Shown here: one piece after another, positions 33,928 to 46,293 of the stretch
Layout: each line of letters begins with the position of its first letter
Position numbering within the stretch: the stretch's first letter is position 1
The notes under the pieces: generated by a model
Seen by the model: only the letters and a program-made list of their open reading frames with translations
Told to the model about the DNA's origin: nothing
Databases searched by the model: none
From: Caprella mutica
Taxonomy: Eukaryota > Arthropoda > Malacostraca > Amphipoda > Caprellidae
Length of the DNA stretch: 64,000 bases
Reading direction: 5' to 3'
Assembly (NCBI GenBank): GCA_947561585.1
Contig: CANNZV010002563.1
Span: forward strand, 28,912-92,911
Made by a program: the position numbers and the translations under genes

Positions 33928-36860
33928 AATTCGAATAAAGCAAGTTAATGAGGACAAGACACTAACTAACGAGGGCAATGGTGAAAGGTTTACCTACCTG
34001 TCACGAATATTTGATTACGTAAACCAATCTTTCCATCACTCCAGCATCACTCAAAGTTCTCCTGACATCGACCAATCTTACTTGGCTGTATCACATACTG
34101 GTTCAGGCTATACGAAATCCATTCGATTAGCTTTCCATGATTTAATTTCACCAGATTGAAGATCTAGTGTGATGGAAGGCAATTCCGTTTTCTAATGAAG
34201 GCAGAACAAAATTTTCACACTGGCTACTAATCCTCTTTAGCGATGATTACATCTCCCTAATTTATGTATCGCATAGCAACTTTGCAAAAGTAACCTCTTC
34301 CAAAGTAACCATGGCACGTTGTACCAACATGGGCACTAGATGGTTAGATTGGCAAGAGATGGCAGAAAGTACATGGAGATAATGTGGTTTTCCATTCTCA
34401 TGGTTCAATGTTGCGAATCCATCACATTGAATTGTCAAATTGGCTCAACCTGATTAATATATAACGTATCAACATTATATTGCTGAAACTTTATTAACAT
34501 ATGGACAACATCTTGGGGCCAACATGGTTTCAACATTACAGCCCATGCTGTCACATTGTTGGCCCATTTTGCAAAAAAAAAATCACTGTATACCAATATG
34601 ATTTGTCAACCAAGTGCCCACATGGGCCCCATCAACTTTGGGTTTGTGTTAGATCGTCGATCTGGAAAAATGACATGACAGTGATGTTTGAGAACTATTT
34701 TCAAGGAATATTACATAATCATTGTCTGTGATAGCATTTGGCTAATTATTAAAATCTGCTAATTTGATGCTCTATTTAAGAAACTTGTTCTACGGTTATA
34801 GATACATGAAATAGAAAATATAAGAAAGCAAGAATTCGAATATATATTTTCTACTCCGAATTAGTACTAAAATCGTGAACAATGGATAGTGTGGAAAAAT
34901 ATTTAAGTGCAACAGATATCGAAATTATGGTAGTGATCTATTAAAATATTCCTTACATCGTGTCACCAGGTCTGTATGCATATCATTTATCACATTCTAT
35001 TTCAACAGTAGGCGTAATTCGACAGTACGACTGTTTGTTTCATCCAATCATAGCAGTAACTCTTGAAATATTTTGACAGATGAAACCTAGGGAAACATTT
35101 CCTCCCTTGGAGTGTCCCATAAATTGCGACTATGGCAGTCAAGTGACGCTCTATCGTGAATAACATATATTGTCTCGCGTGAAGCCAAATCATTTCATTC
35201 AACAGTTCGGTGCTGCGGATCAAATTAAATGAAACATTCAACTTATTGCTCAGCCACAAGTGACATTGTGAATTGTGTAAGTGAAAAATTAAGTTACATT
35301 GTCATTCTTTTTATTCAATACACTCTCATTTATGATAGATTAGTATTAGTTATTCTTTTACTGATAATTGTAATAATGCATATAAGAAACGTAATAAGGG
35401 TGCATAAATTTGATTTTTTGAATTTATGAATGTTTTGAAGCTAAATTTCACTTAAATAAGTTAATATCAATTGGGTATAATAATGAAGTGTGTGGTTTGA
35501 CAGATACATACATAGGTTAGAGTATTTTAATAAATTAGAAAAAATAAAAATAAATTAGAAAAAATAAAAATAAGATATATAATTGAGGTTCAAAATATAA
35601 TTATAATTAATAATATAAATAATATTATCGATATTTGTATACAATTATCACCTCTATTACCTATATCTTTTATTCAATTAACGGAAATAATTTTCTATTG
35701 TATTGTACATACACGTAACTGCCTTTAATTTCAATCCACTAAGATATTCTTTTTCAATAAATATATTCAATATCCTCTTCTCCTTACTAATTTATCTTAT
35801 TAATTTAAATTTTCTATTTCAAATTCAGAATTGGAATTTCTAATTACAACAATAGAAATCCTGTATAATGAAATCCTGTATTTTTGATGTAGACTCCTAT
35901 AGGAAGTAGCCTCTAGGAAGCAATATTGCTTAGTACTGATATAACTCAAACCAAACTACACATTGTCTAGGAATGGCATGCCTCATTTTGAAAAAAAAAC
36001 TGCTCTATTTTATACCCAGCCAACTCTTCTCTATTCTTTATTTAGTTTTCCTCATTTTGTATCCCGTATTTTGTATCCTATATCTCGTATCCCTCATCTC
36101 GTATCCCTTTTCTTGTATCCCTTATACAGCAGTCTGAGCTAATTAGATAATTAGGCCTCGATTTGAGACTTCCCTAATTACCAATTTCCTTGCCATCACC
36201 AATATTCTTTTTTCTCCGCAATAATCAGAAGTTTCCTCAGACAGAATCAATTCGAAAGCTGAATCTTTATTTGATTTATTTAATATAATTATAACAGTGC
36301 AGATATGAAATGAAAGTTATCAATTTATGTAATATTACACAAATTCAATCTCGTTAAAAACAATCATTTAATAAATATTGCAATTATTTTTAATGATGAA
36401 GTTATATTATATAAAAAAAATGAAATGAAGGTAAATTATTCCATGAATTTAGTATAAATCTCGCTTATTATCTTAGCTAAAAACATTTCAATATTTAATA
36501 TTCAGTGTGAAAAACCATTTACAATAGCCACTAAATATTGATACATATTTATATTGTATCTATCAGTAAATGGATATTCCCAAAGTATTCTCGAAATATT
36601 TCCTAGGAATGTTACATGATAATCAGTTCTTGATATTGAGAGAATGTCCGTTTTTCATACTTTTATGGATTATTCCCTTAAATACATAGGAACATCCAAA
36701 GGAAGGTGGAATGAAGAGAGAATCCAAAGTAATCGGACACCCAAAGGAAGAGAGGTTAGTGAGGGAATTTAAATAACTGAGACTAATGGCCGTGTAAACT
36801 CTATATAGGTACTTGAGTCACACGGGGTGTTTTTTATTCAACAAAAGTGCAGCATGAAAA
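33928..36860. other. Long gap, no gene recognised
   Basis: Near 34310-34660 there are several CCAACATGG and CCCACATGGGCCC-type motifs that look like a decayed repeat. 35530-35575 is a 20-bp duplication. 36055-36122 holds about five CTCGTATCCC-like units. Small frames at 34501-34731 and 35002-35259 show no motif. Confidence 0.35.
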
Positions 36861-37915
36861 ACGCACAAACTATAAGCATATAAATACAAAACACATGCGT
36901 TTATTCTATTGTAGCATGCAGCCCAATCTTAGTATAAATACAAAACACATGCGTTTATTCTATTGGAGCATGCAGCCTAATCTAAGTATAAATACAAAAC
37001 ACATGCGTTTATTCTATTGTAGCATGCAGCCCAATCTAAGTATAAATACAAAACACATGCGTTTATTCTATTGTAGCATGCAGCCCAATCTAAGTATAAA
37101 TACAAAACACATGCGTTTATTCTATTGTAGCATGCAGCCCAATCTAAGTATAAATACAAAACACATGCGTTTATTCTATTGTAGCATGCAGCCCAATCTA
37201 AGTATAAATACAAAACACATGCGTTTATTCTATTGTAGCATGCAGCCCAATCTTAGTATAAATACAAAACACATGCGTTTATTCTATTGTAGCATGCAGC
37301 CCAATCTAAGTATAAATACAAAACACATGCGTTTATTCTATTGTAGCATGCAGCCCAATCTAAGTATAAATACAAAACACATGCGTTTATTCTATTGTAG
37401 CATGCAGCCCAATCTAAGTATAAATTCAAAACACATGCGTTTACTCTATTGTAGCATGCAGCCCAATCTAAGCATAAATTCAAAACACATGCGTTTACTC
37501 TATTGTAGCATGCAGCCCAATCTAAGTATAAATACAAAAGACATGCGTTTATTCTATTGTAGCATGCAGCCCAATCTAAGCATAAATTCAAAACACATGC
37601 GTTTACTCTATTGTAGCATGCAGCCCAATCTAAGTATAAATCCAATCACATGCATTTATTCTATTGTAGCATGCAGCCCAATCTAAGCATAAATTCAAAA
37701 CACATGCGTTTACTCTATTGTAGCATGCAGCCCAATCTAAGTATAAATCCAATCACATGCATTTATTCTATTGTAGCATGCAGCCCAATCTAAGTATAAA
37801 TCCAATCACATGCGTTTATTCTATTGTAGCATGCAGCCCAATCTAAGTATAAATCCAATCACATGCGTTTATTCTATTGTAGCATGCAGCCCAATCTAAG
37901 TATAAATACAAAACA
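36861..37915. repeat. Minisatellite, 54-bp unit, about 19-20 copies
   Basis: The unit contains AAATACAAAACACATGCGTT and GTAGCATGCAGCCCAATCT. Because 54 is a multiple of three, a 279-codon plus-strand frame arises with an 18-residue repeat. Units with AAATCCAATCAC are 53 bp and break the frame near the right end, which argues against coding. Three unit types (54-bp A, 54-bp B with ATTCAAAAC and TTTACTC, 53-bp C) are arranged in blocks toward the right. Confidence 0.97.
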
Positions 37916-39130
37916 CATCTTTGTGAAAGGGGCAGAAGGAGTTTAATATAAAAAAAAAATCTTATTGGCTTCAACAAAATTTTAACAGGAACAAAAACAT
38001 CCTTTTTTGTCCTGTTTTACATATATGCCAAATCTCTCAGATAATTAAGAAAGAAACAATTCTGAACGGTATGGTCTCCTGAACTGCAATGCGAAAAATG
38101 AATTTGAAAAAATTGTTGAAATATAATCCATGCAATATTTACACCTGTCCATGTCTCTTATTGATAATAAGACATCAAATGGTGAGGCAAATATAATTTT
38201 ACATTCAATTTTATTGTTCATTTGAAACATATGTTATAAATATATTTTCGTATGGGATACTATTCCTTTGATATCGTTGTATAATATCTAATCTAATACT
38301 ATAACTCACCAATATTCCTGTAACATTCCCTCGTATAAGAATTTGAATAGTACCCAATTATATCATTGCAGTAATATCCTCTCCTTAACAGATTGTGAAT
38401 GGGAATATGCAGGGAATATTAAAGATTTTGAGAGAATATACCAGGAATAAATCCTTCTTGCCTGGGATAATATTAACTTCTATATCTATAATCAAGGGAG
38501 AAATCACGTTCTCAGCCTCTTTTAATTATCTTTAATTGGCAATTAACCGTACCTAATTTGGTTTAGGGAAAGCCAATTTAGAAATAAAATTCTGGATGTC
38601 AGAAATCTTTCTAAAGTTTGAAGACAATCGCTTGATTTCCTTGTTATAAGTTCGATGGAAAGTCATTAAAGAATTAAATGATGTTAAACTAATTCAGCTT
38701 ATTAAAATTTTACAGCGATTACTTGAAATAGAATATTAAGTAGCATCCGTAATACATAAATATTTTATATTGTGTTTGAAGACGATAATAATTATTTACC
38801 AAATTGAGAATCTTTAGTAGAATATATTCGATGAAGTTTTTCTTTACTTTTATGAACGTTGCTTCCGATTTCCCCTTTCATTCGTTAGTGCATTTTAATC
38901 TTAACTACTCTCATAAAAAACAGGGAGAGACAATTGCAAATAATGAGCATGAACTATTATTTCGAAAAAATTATTATCGATATTGGTTTGAGCTGCCGAT
39001 TTTAAAGTTCAATCATTATGAGAATAACAATTACTGTGTATTCTTAGAATAGAGGTTTATTTAAAATTAACATCGAATTTAAATGATCATTTATATTAAA
39101 AATACTTCTACTGAATTTGCTGATTTATTA
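37916..39130. other. A+T-rich gap, no gene seen
   Basis: An 82-codon frame at 38804-39052 lacks any motif and is probably chance. Confidence 0.4.
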
Positions 39131-41181
39131 TTCACTTGATGCAGTTACACTCTTCACTTGATGCAGTTACACTCTTCAATTGATGCAGTTACACTCTTCA
39201 CTTGATGCAGTTACACTCTTCACTTGATGCAGTTACACTCTTCACTTGATGCAGTTACACTCTTCAATTGATGCAGTTACACTCTTCACTTGATGCAGTT
39301 ACACTCTTCACTTGATGCAGTTGCACTCTTCACTTGATGCAGTTACACTCTTCACTTGATGTAGTTACACTCTTCAATTGATGCAGTTACACTCTTCACT
39401 TGATGCAGTTACACTCTTCACTTGATGCAGTTACACTCTTCACTTGACGCAGTTACACTCTTCACTTGATGCAGTTGCACTCTTCACTTGATGCAGTTAC
39501 ACTCTTCAGTTGATGCAGTTACACTCTTCACTTGATGCAGTTGCATTCTTCACTTGATGCAGTTGCACTCTTCACTTGATGCAGTTACACTCTTCACTTG
39601 ATGCAGTTACACTCTTCACTTGATGCAGTTACACTCTTCACTTGATGCAGTTGCACTCTTCACTTGATGCAGTTACACTCTTCACTTGATGCAGTTGCAC
39701 TCTTCACTTGATGCAGTTGCACTCTTCACTTGATGCAGTTACACTCTTCACTTGATGCAGTTACACTCTTCACTTGATGCAGTTGCACTCTTCACTTGAT
39801 GCAGTTACACTCTTCACTTGATGCAGTTACACTCTTCACTTGATGCAGTTACACTCTTCACTTGATGCAGTTGCACTCTTCACTTAATGCAGTTACACTC
39901 TTCACTTGATGCAGTTACACTCTTCACTTGATGCAGTTGCACTCTTCACTTGATGCAGTTACACTCTTCACTTGATGCAGTTACACTCTTCACTTGATGC
40001 AGTTGCACTCTTCACTTGATGCAGTTACACTCTTCACTTGATGCAGTTGCACTCTTCACTTGATGCAGTTGCACTCTTCACTTGATGCAGTTACACTCTT
40101 CACTTGATGCAGTTGCACTCTTCACTTGATGCAGTTACACTCTTCACTTGATGCAGTTACACTCTTCACTTGATGCAGTTGCACTCTTCACTTGATGCAG
40201 TTGCACTCTTCACTTGATGCAGTTACACTCTTCACTTGATGCAGTTACACTCTTCACTTGATGCAGTTACACTCTTCACTTGATGCAGTTGCACTCTTCA
40301 CTTGATGCAGTTACACTCTTCACTTGATGCAGTTGCACTCTTCACTTGATGCAGTTGCACTCTTCACTTGATGCAGTTACACTCTTCACTTGATGCAGTT
40401 ACACTCTTCACTTGATGCAGTTACACTCTTCACTTGATGCAGTTGCACTCTTCACTTGATGCAGTTACACTCTTCACTTGATGCAGTTGCACTCTTCACT
40501 TGATGCAGTTACACTCTTCACTTGATGCAGTTACACTCTTCACTTGATGCAGTTACACTCTTCACTTGATGCAGTTACACTCTTCACTTGATGCAGTTAC
40601 ACTCTTCACTTGATGCAGTTGCACTCTTCACTTGATGCAGTTACACTCTTCACTTGATGCAGTTGCACTCTTCACTTGATGCAGTTACACTCTTCACTTG
40701 ATGCAGTTACACTCTTCACTTGATGCAGTTACACTCTTCACTTGATGCAGTTACACTCTTCACTTGATGCAGTTGCACTCTTCACTTGATGCAGTTACAC
40801 TCTTCACTTGATGCAGTTGCACTCTTCACTTGATGCAGTTACACTTTTCACTTGATGCAGTTACACTCTTCACTTGATGCAGTTACACTCTTCACTTGAT
40901 GCAGTTACACTCTTCACTTGATGCAGTTGCACTCTTCACTTGATGCAGTTACACTCTTCACTTGATGCAGTTACACTCTTCACTTGATGCAGTTACACTC
41001 TTCACTTGATGCAGTTACACTCTTCACTTGATGCAGTTGCACTCTTCACTTGATGCAGTTACACTCTTCACTTGATGCAGTTGCACTCTTCACTTGATGC
41101 AGTTACACTCTTCACTTGATGCAGTTGCACTCTTCACTTGATGCAGTTACACTCTTCACTTGATGCAGTTACACTCTTCAT
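39131..41181. repeat. Minisatellite, 22-bp unit, about 93 copies (~2.05 kb)
   Basis: The unit is TTCACTTGATGCAGTTACAC plus TC. Most variation is one A/G site (GTTAC or GTTGC). On the right half the order of A and G units repeats with a 7-unit (154-bp) period. This is the largest array of the window. Confidence 0.98.
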
Positions 41182-42582
41182 TCAACTTATTAATCTAATA
41201 TATTTCAATAGTTCACAGTCTATATATTTACACTACATCTTCTCTCCAATCTAAATTTTTTGGCAAACTTCAAAAGCACCCATTTGATCGCACCTCAAAA
41301 GTGTGCCGTTCATCTGTCTCAACACCAATGGTTCTTAGTAAAGATTTCTCTTATAAATATTCTACCGTAAACACCAGTTGGTCGCTAATTGAATCTTGTT
41401 TTGGAGATTCAATATCAGAGTCTGAGAGGAAAAGATTTTCTTGAAGGGATGAGTGATATCGGATCTTGTTAGGCTTCTGGGAAGAGAAGATTTAATCAAT
41501 GAATATTCGTATTTGGGATATAGAGAGATTATTTATATATTTAAAAATTAAATAAAAAAGAATCAGTTATAAGGTGAAATCGATGATAAAGACTGATTTT
41601 TTTTTTGTTTATTGAATAGCTAGAGAAATACTGTTAATTTTTGTATGTTATTGTGTACAGTTAAAGAATATCAATTTCAAATAAATATAACTCTGGTAAC
41701 GTTTATAAATAATTATTTGTTATGGTGTTTAATAAATTGAAAAATTTCAAGTACTTTAAAGTTCAAAAATCCAAAGACTAATATTAAAGATTTGGTGGCT
41801 GGGAATTCCGGTCTCGGAACTAACGAAATGTCCTCTCATTATAAATGACTGTTATGTAGTTAGTTGTATCCATCAGTGACATGGGTGTTCTTGAGTAAGT
41901 CTAACTGATAAGTTTTCATTCATTCCTCAGATCGAAAATTCCAAGACAAAATTTTCCTTTCAAATCTCCCGTTAAATAAATGTCAAAATAAAATACGTAT
42001 CATTTTACAACGTTTAAAGACAATATAAATGCACTACAAACTTCAGTATTCATAATATTAACTTTTTCTATTATTGTTCATTAATAAAATCATTATAAAA
42101 CAAGACCGAGTTTTCTATGACCGAATTCTTCTAGAACCCAATGATTAATGTGAAGCCACACTGAGAGAATTCAAGAAAATGAATTACCTCAGACAGTCAT
42201 TATTTGGTTACGGAAACCAATTAAATCGAATGAGGTGATAGTTCTAGCAAAACAAACACAAGATTGTTTGCTGATAAAGCACGATCAAGAGAACAATTTC
42301 AAATGATTTGCTTAATTGAGTATTGCCAATTGATTTATAACTGCAGATATAAATTCATTACCTTTGGTAGAAATTATTATACTTCGATCTCTTATAATCT
42401 TTCCAATCTTTGTACATGTTATATAATAAAAGAAACATCAATAATTATAGTTTAATAAGCAAGAGATCAGTACCATTAGAATTGGAGTAGTTGTTTGCGT
42501 GTTTTCTTTATATTCCATTAAATTATATTATGATCTGAACATTGTTTGTATGTTGTATACTTGTCTGTCTCTCTCGGATGAA
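41182..42582. other. A+T-rich gap, no gene seen
   Basis: No supported feature. Small frames such as 42264-42455 are unremarkable. Confidence 0.4.
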
Positions 42583-42714
42583 ATACCCCTTTGAGACCCC
42601 AGGGTATGACACTAAAAAAAATGTCTAAGTAATTGCATTTTTGAAATACAGTGGTACCAAGGAACACATCAAATCAGGTTTTGAAAAAAAAATTAATCCA
42701 ATAATGGAAATAAT

Positions 42715-42783
42715 GGATGTATAAAATACTATACACTGGTTTTATATTGTGATGAAAAGGTTTGTATAGTATTTTATACATCA
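42715..42783. repeat. Long hairpin inside the piggyBac-like left end
   Basis: ATGTATAAAATACTATACAC and GTGTATAGTATTTTATACAT-type arms (18-19 bp, nearly perfect) are separated by about 27 bases. They contain the TATACTATA motif also found near the right end. Confidence 0.8.
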
Positions 42784-43079
42784 GGATTATGGTTATGGAA
42801 AAGGGTAATTAGAGAGAAATCTATGATTAATTTTATTGAAAATAAGTTGAAAATTAACTCTACTAGCATGATCAGAACATTTCTTTGTACTATAATGAAT
42901 AATATCACCTATTATCACATGAAAAATGACAGTAAAAACAAAAAATTGGAATAAATCATTACATTTCATCTACAAAATTTATAAAAAATAGAATAAATTT
43001 GCAATTGAAAGCACAAAAACCATTCGTAATATCCAAAGAAGTATTACATGAAAGTTTTGAGTTCAATCGTAAAGATTAA

Positions 43080-43535
43080 TTATTCGTGGAATTTCATGAA
43101 ACATTTTCTTGTAGCTGTGAGACAGAGAAACGTACCACACTTTTTACAAGAGGTCCTGCTTAATTTTGAACAAGAAGAATATCTGCACCTGTGGTAAGGT
43201 TCACTAGCAGGGAGGATTTGAGGGAGGTGTTCAGCTCCCTTCTTCCTTCTGGCTGGATGAGGCAATGGGGTGACTCGGGGACGTTTTACTAACGTGTCTT
43301 CTTCAGAGCTGGATTCATTCATGTTCATATTCAAGAAATGTTTTGGCAGTTCTGCGAAGTCAAGATTGAATTCAAGATAATTTCGAACATCTTTGACTTG
43401 CCTGTCCTCATGCCTACAATCTAATATATATTCTCTCCAGTTGTTTGCACAAGCATCTGGATAGACACTGTGGTAGAGACACACTGTGGTGGATCGAGGA
43501 AGGGCAATGCATCTATCTCTCACATCATTAAGCAA
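43080..43535 (-). pseudogene. piggyBac transposase, C-terminal part with Cys-rich domain
   Basis: A 151-codon minus-strand frame. It starts with LLNDVRDRCIALPRSTTVC-like sequence, which in piggyBac transposases immediately precedes the first catalytic block. It then jumps to ACANNWREYILDCR and the region before the C-terminus. The last ~40 residues form the Cys/His-rich zinc-binding domain (SCKKCGTFLCL, KCFMKFH) that contacts the terminal repeats. The segment with the catalytic aspartates is absent, so the frame joins two ends across a large internal deletion. A retained DNA-binding domain could still bind the ends, but that is speculative. Confidence 0.8.
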
Positions 43536-43574
43536 AGGTCTTACTTTTCATAGCTTATCAGATTGCCTCTCTTT

Positions 43575-44018
43575 TTATGATACTTTGGGGTCGTCTACTA
43601 CTTTAAAGCTATTCCTAATTAAAAAGAATCTCTCTTCATTACAAGATTCACCGAAGGATATCCATATCTTCGATCCCAATAGTTTTATCCAAGGAAAATG
43701 CACAACTGACATGAGAAGATTCATCTCACTGAATCGGCATATTTCTTCTTCACTCAGGCTCAGTGGATTACCAGATTGTAAATTAGTGCAAAAAGTCAAA
43801 GTTTTGATAATTGAGTCGGGTAGATACTCTTTCATGTATGAAATTGAATATTTTACAGAAGATTCATTTGTATCCTGACCAGATGTATTCAGTGTTCTGT
43901 GAGCTTGGAAATCATTATCTATCTTACAGAACGTTCTGCAATTGAGGTTGCTTTGTTCTACATATTTCTGGGGTGGTATCTTGATCATCATCATCGTTGG
44001 AAGAGCCATCTTCACCAT
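43575..44018 (-). pseudogene. piggyBac transposase, N-terminal part
   Basis: A 147-codon minus-strand frame directly upstream of the C-terminal part. It shows the family pattern at the start of the DDE_Tnp_1_7 domain: LSEEEICRFSEMNLLMSVVH (helix with E-I-x-x-F-x-x-x-x-L-x-M), then ESCNEERFFLIRNSFKVVDD (R-F-x-x-I-x-x-x-L-x-F-x-D). A stop follows. In the gap to 43535 the next family segment (DKL-x-K-V-R-P-L) is legible in a shifted frame with a TGA. Upstream frames contain more stops in an acidic region. The gene is broken and non-functional. Confidence 0.8.
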
Positions 44019-44736
44019 TTTCAGTTAAATTATCATTTTTGGAAAATAATTTTTATCGCCCACGTCATCATCATCAGGTAAATCAATGTCAGAGTCTTCA
44101 AAAAAGTGTTATTGGCCAAAATAGAACTGATCTGGGCATCTGTCAATGTTTGTTGCACCTCGTAGATCTTATTTCTGAGGCTTTTCTTGGTCCTGTTTCA
44201 CCTGCTACAACATAAAATTATTTAATATATAATTTAAAAACAAACTATATAAAACTCATGTATAGAATATTATACAAACAACAGTAATTCAATCATATAA
44301 AACTAATGTATAACATAATATACAGCAGTAAATTCATAGACTAAAAACCCTTGTCAAAAGTACTATACATCAAAGTAAAAGTGATGTTAGAAATTCACAA
44401 TGAATAAATTTAAAGTGAAACACAAATCAAACTTTATCTATTCAATGTTAGGAACAAATCCTCATAAAAAAATAAATAGTTGGTATCTTTTCTATAAAAT
44501 GGCACGTACCTGAAATACCAGAGGTAGCACTTGACGAACCGGCTACGTCATTCTCACACAAGAGCGAGAATTGTACTGAGAAGCTTTCCACCGGGGAACT
44601 TGGAATTGATGCCAAATGTTTCTACATGCGTTAAGACCATAAGAATGAAATATGGTGATATATAAATGAAAAATGAGCCTTAGGGAAGCCAAAGAAGAAT
44701 GTATAGTATACTATACAAGGGGTCTCAAAGGGATAC

Positions 44737-44859
44737 TAAGACACTGAATGCTTGTTTTTGATAATAATTACCAAATCATTAAATTTGGTAAAAAAAATTG
44801 TATACGCAAATACACAGAGAAAAAAGTTTACTCATATTTAATGGGTCAACAATTTATGC
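44737..44859. other. Short spacer; possible inverted terminal motif
   Basis: ACACAGAGAAA at 44812-44822 occurs inverted at 48622-48632 (TTTCTCTGTGT). See findings. Confidence 0.25.
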
Positions 44860-45290
44860 TTTGAATCAATTTAATACGTGAGTTGGTTGGACTACATTCA
44901 TGTTTTCACGTGTGTCAAAACAACTATGACGTGTGTGTCACCAAACATAGTTAATTCAAATCATTTTATGAATTGAATCAACTTACTATGAGAGTTGGAG
45001 TTACATTTTGGGAGTTTGAACATATGTTAAAACAACTATGACATAGTGTGTTGAAGTAACTTACAAAGATTGTCAATTCAATGTATCTGGTGTATGAATT
45101 AACTTACTATGAGAGTTGACGCTACTTTTTTAAGTTTAGGTGCGAGTTAAATCAACTATGACATAGTGTGTTATAGTAACCCACAAAGACTGTTAATCTT
45201 ATTTATCTGGTTTATAAATTAACTTATTATGAGAGTTAGTGATACTTTTTTTTAAGCTTAGATGTGAATTCAATCAAATGAGTAAGTGGC
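44860..45290. repeat. Diverged tandem repeat, ~118-bp unit, 3-4 copies
   Basis: Recurring blocks are ACTTACTATGAGAGTTG, CAACTATGACATAGTGTGTT, AACCCACAAAGACTGT and TATCTGGTTTAT. Copies differ considerably, so the block is older than the pure minisatellites. Confidence 0.85.
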
Positions 45291-45666
45291 AACTCATGCT
45301 TTCCTCAAAGCTAATTTATTCGCATAACACTTTTCAGTTTAAATCTTGTTTCAAGTGTGTTACGTGTTGAATGTGAACGCTCCTCAATACCATTTTAGTT
45401 CAAGTGCAAACAATAGCGTTATATGCATTAAATAGTATTATCGCTGCCGATCGATTATTAATTATTAATTAATTCCATTAATAAATTGATAAATGTCTGC
45501 CTAAATATTCTATAATATTGGTGATTGATAGTTTGGTGGCTTTATATAGGTAGTTATTTGAAGAGCTGATTATCAGTATATAACTTTTATAATAATAAAT
45601 TTTGATTACTGCCTTCCAGTTTGTAAACTGATATCCAAACTAATTTTCCTAGATTATTATATGTCA

Positions 45667-46079
45667 CAAGTCCCCCCCGATCATGAGCCCCCCTAGGTCA
45701 TGAGCCCCCCCCCCGGTCACGAGCCCCCCCCCCCTTTTTTTTTAATCCTTATTTACCTAGTTAAACAAATGAAGAATTGCTTAGATAGAAATAACTGAGA
45801 GTTACTAATGCAGTTTGTTGTATCCGCTAGTTTGTTGTACTGCACACTTCATGATTGTTTAATGACCTGGCAGGGGGGTTCGAGGGGCGGCACGCCCCCC
45901 AATATACATATACTTTTGTCTATTCAGTAATGAACTACAAAAGTGCCAATAAGGATTAAATAATATAGGTAAATAAGGATTTGAAAACAGGGGGGCTCAT
46001 GACCGGGGGGGCTCATGACCGGGGGGCTCTTGACCGAGGAGGCTCATGACCGGGGGGGCTCTTGACCGGGGGGGCTTAA
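45667..46079. mobile_element. Foldback element with C/G-rich 16-17-bp repeats
   Basis: The left arm has three copies of GGTCATGAGCCCCCCC-like units in one orientation. The right arm has five copies of the reverse complement (GGGGGGCTCATGACCG and CTCTTGACC variants). A perfect 16-bp inverted pair AATCCTTATTTACCTA (45744-45759) / TAGGTAAATAAGGATT (45966-45981) lies inside, and a small hairpin GGGGCGGCACGCCCC lies in the centre. No coding. Foldback or MITE-type element; superfamily unknown. Confidence 0.75.
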
Positions 46080-46136
46080 TTATAACCAACACCCCTTCTA
46101 CATAGGCTAGGTAGTTACTGCGCTGTCCTCAGAATA

Positions 46137-46293
46137 GGGTAAGTTCCAAATTATCAGGCGATTTCAAATTTTCGGTCACGTATGAAATGTAGTATATAGC
46201 TACCTAATAGCTAATTAAAATAAAAGTTAATATAATATAGTTTTTCTTACGCGACCGAAAATGTGGAGCCGTCCGATATTTCGGAACTTATCC
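46137..46293. mobile_element. 157-bp MITE with ~46-bp TIRs and TA duplication
   Basis: The left end GGGTAAGTTCCAAATTATC and the right end (minus strand GGATAAGTTCCGAAATATC) match over about 46 bp, including ATTTTCGGTC(A/G)CGT. TA flanks both sides (46135-46136 and 46294-46295). This fits a Tc1/mariner-type MITE. Confidence 0.85.

Larger units (their letters stand above)
42587..44732 (-). mobile_element. piggyBac-like element, internally deleted (2146 bp)
   Basis: The ends are exact 14-bp inverted repeats: CCCTTTGAGACCCC at 42587-42600 and GGGGTCTCAAAGGG at 44719-44732. Inside, on the minus strand, are the start and the end of a piggyBac transposase. ATAC flanks both ends (42583-42586 and 44733-44736), where piggyBac elements normally have TTAA. 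Subterminal TATACTATACA-type motifs recur inside both ends. The catalytic core is missing, so the copy is non-autonomous. Confidence 0.85.

Noticed and set aside
34310..34731. Gene with CCAACATGG-rich sequence (76-codon frame)
   Set aside because: Repeated palindromic CCACATGGG-type motifs suggest a decayed repeat rather than coding.
36847..37686. 279-codon repeat protein
   Set aside because: It lies wholly in a 54-bp minisatellite. 53-bp units break the frame further on, and the opposite strand is equally open.
31033..41181. CRISPR-like arrays
   Set aside because: Units are contiguous tandem repeats without unique spacers, in a eukaryotic context.
43486..43878. 130-codon plus-strand frame
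   Set aside because: It is antisense to the piggyBac transposase remnants, whose family motifs are on the minus strand.
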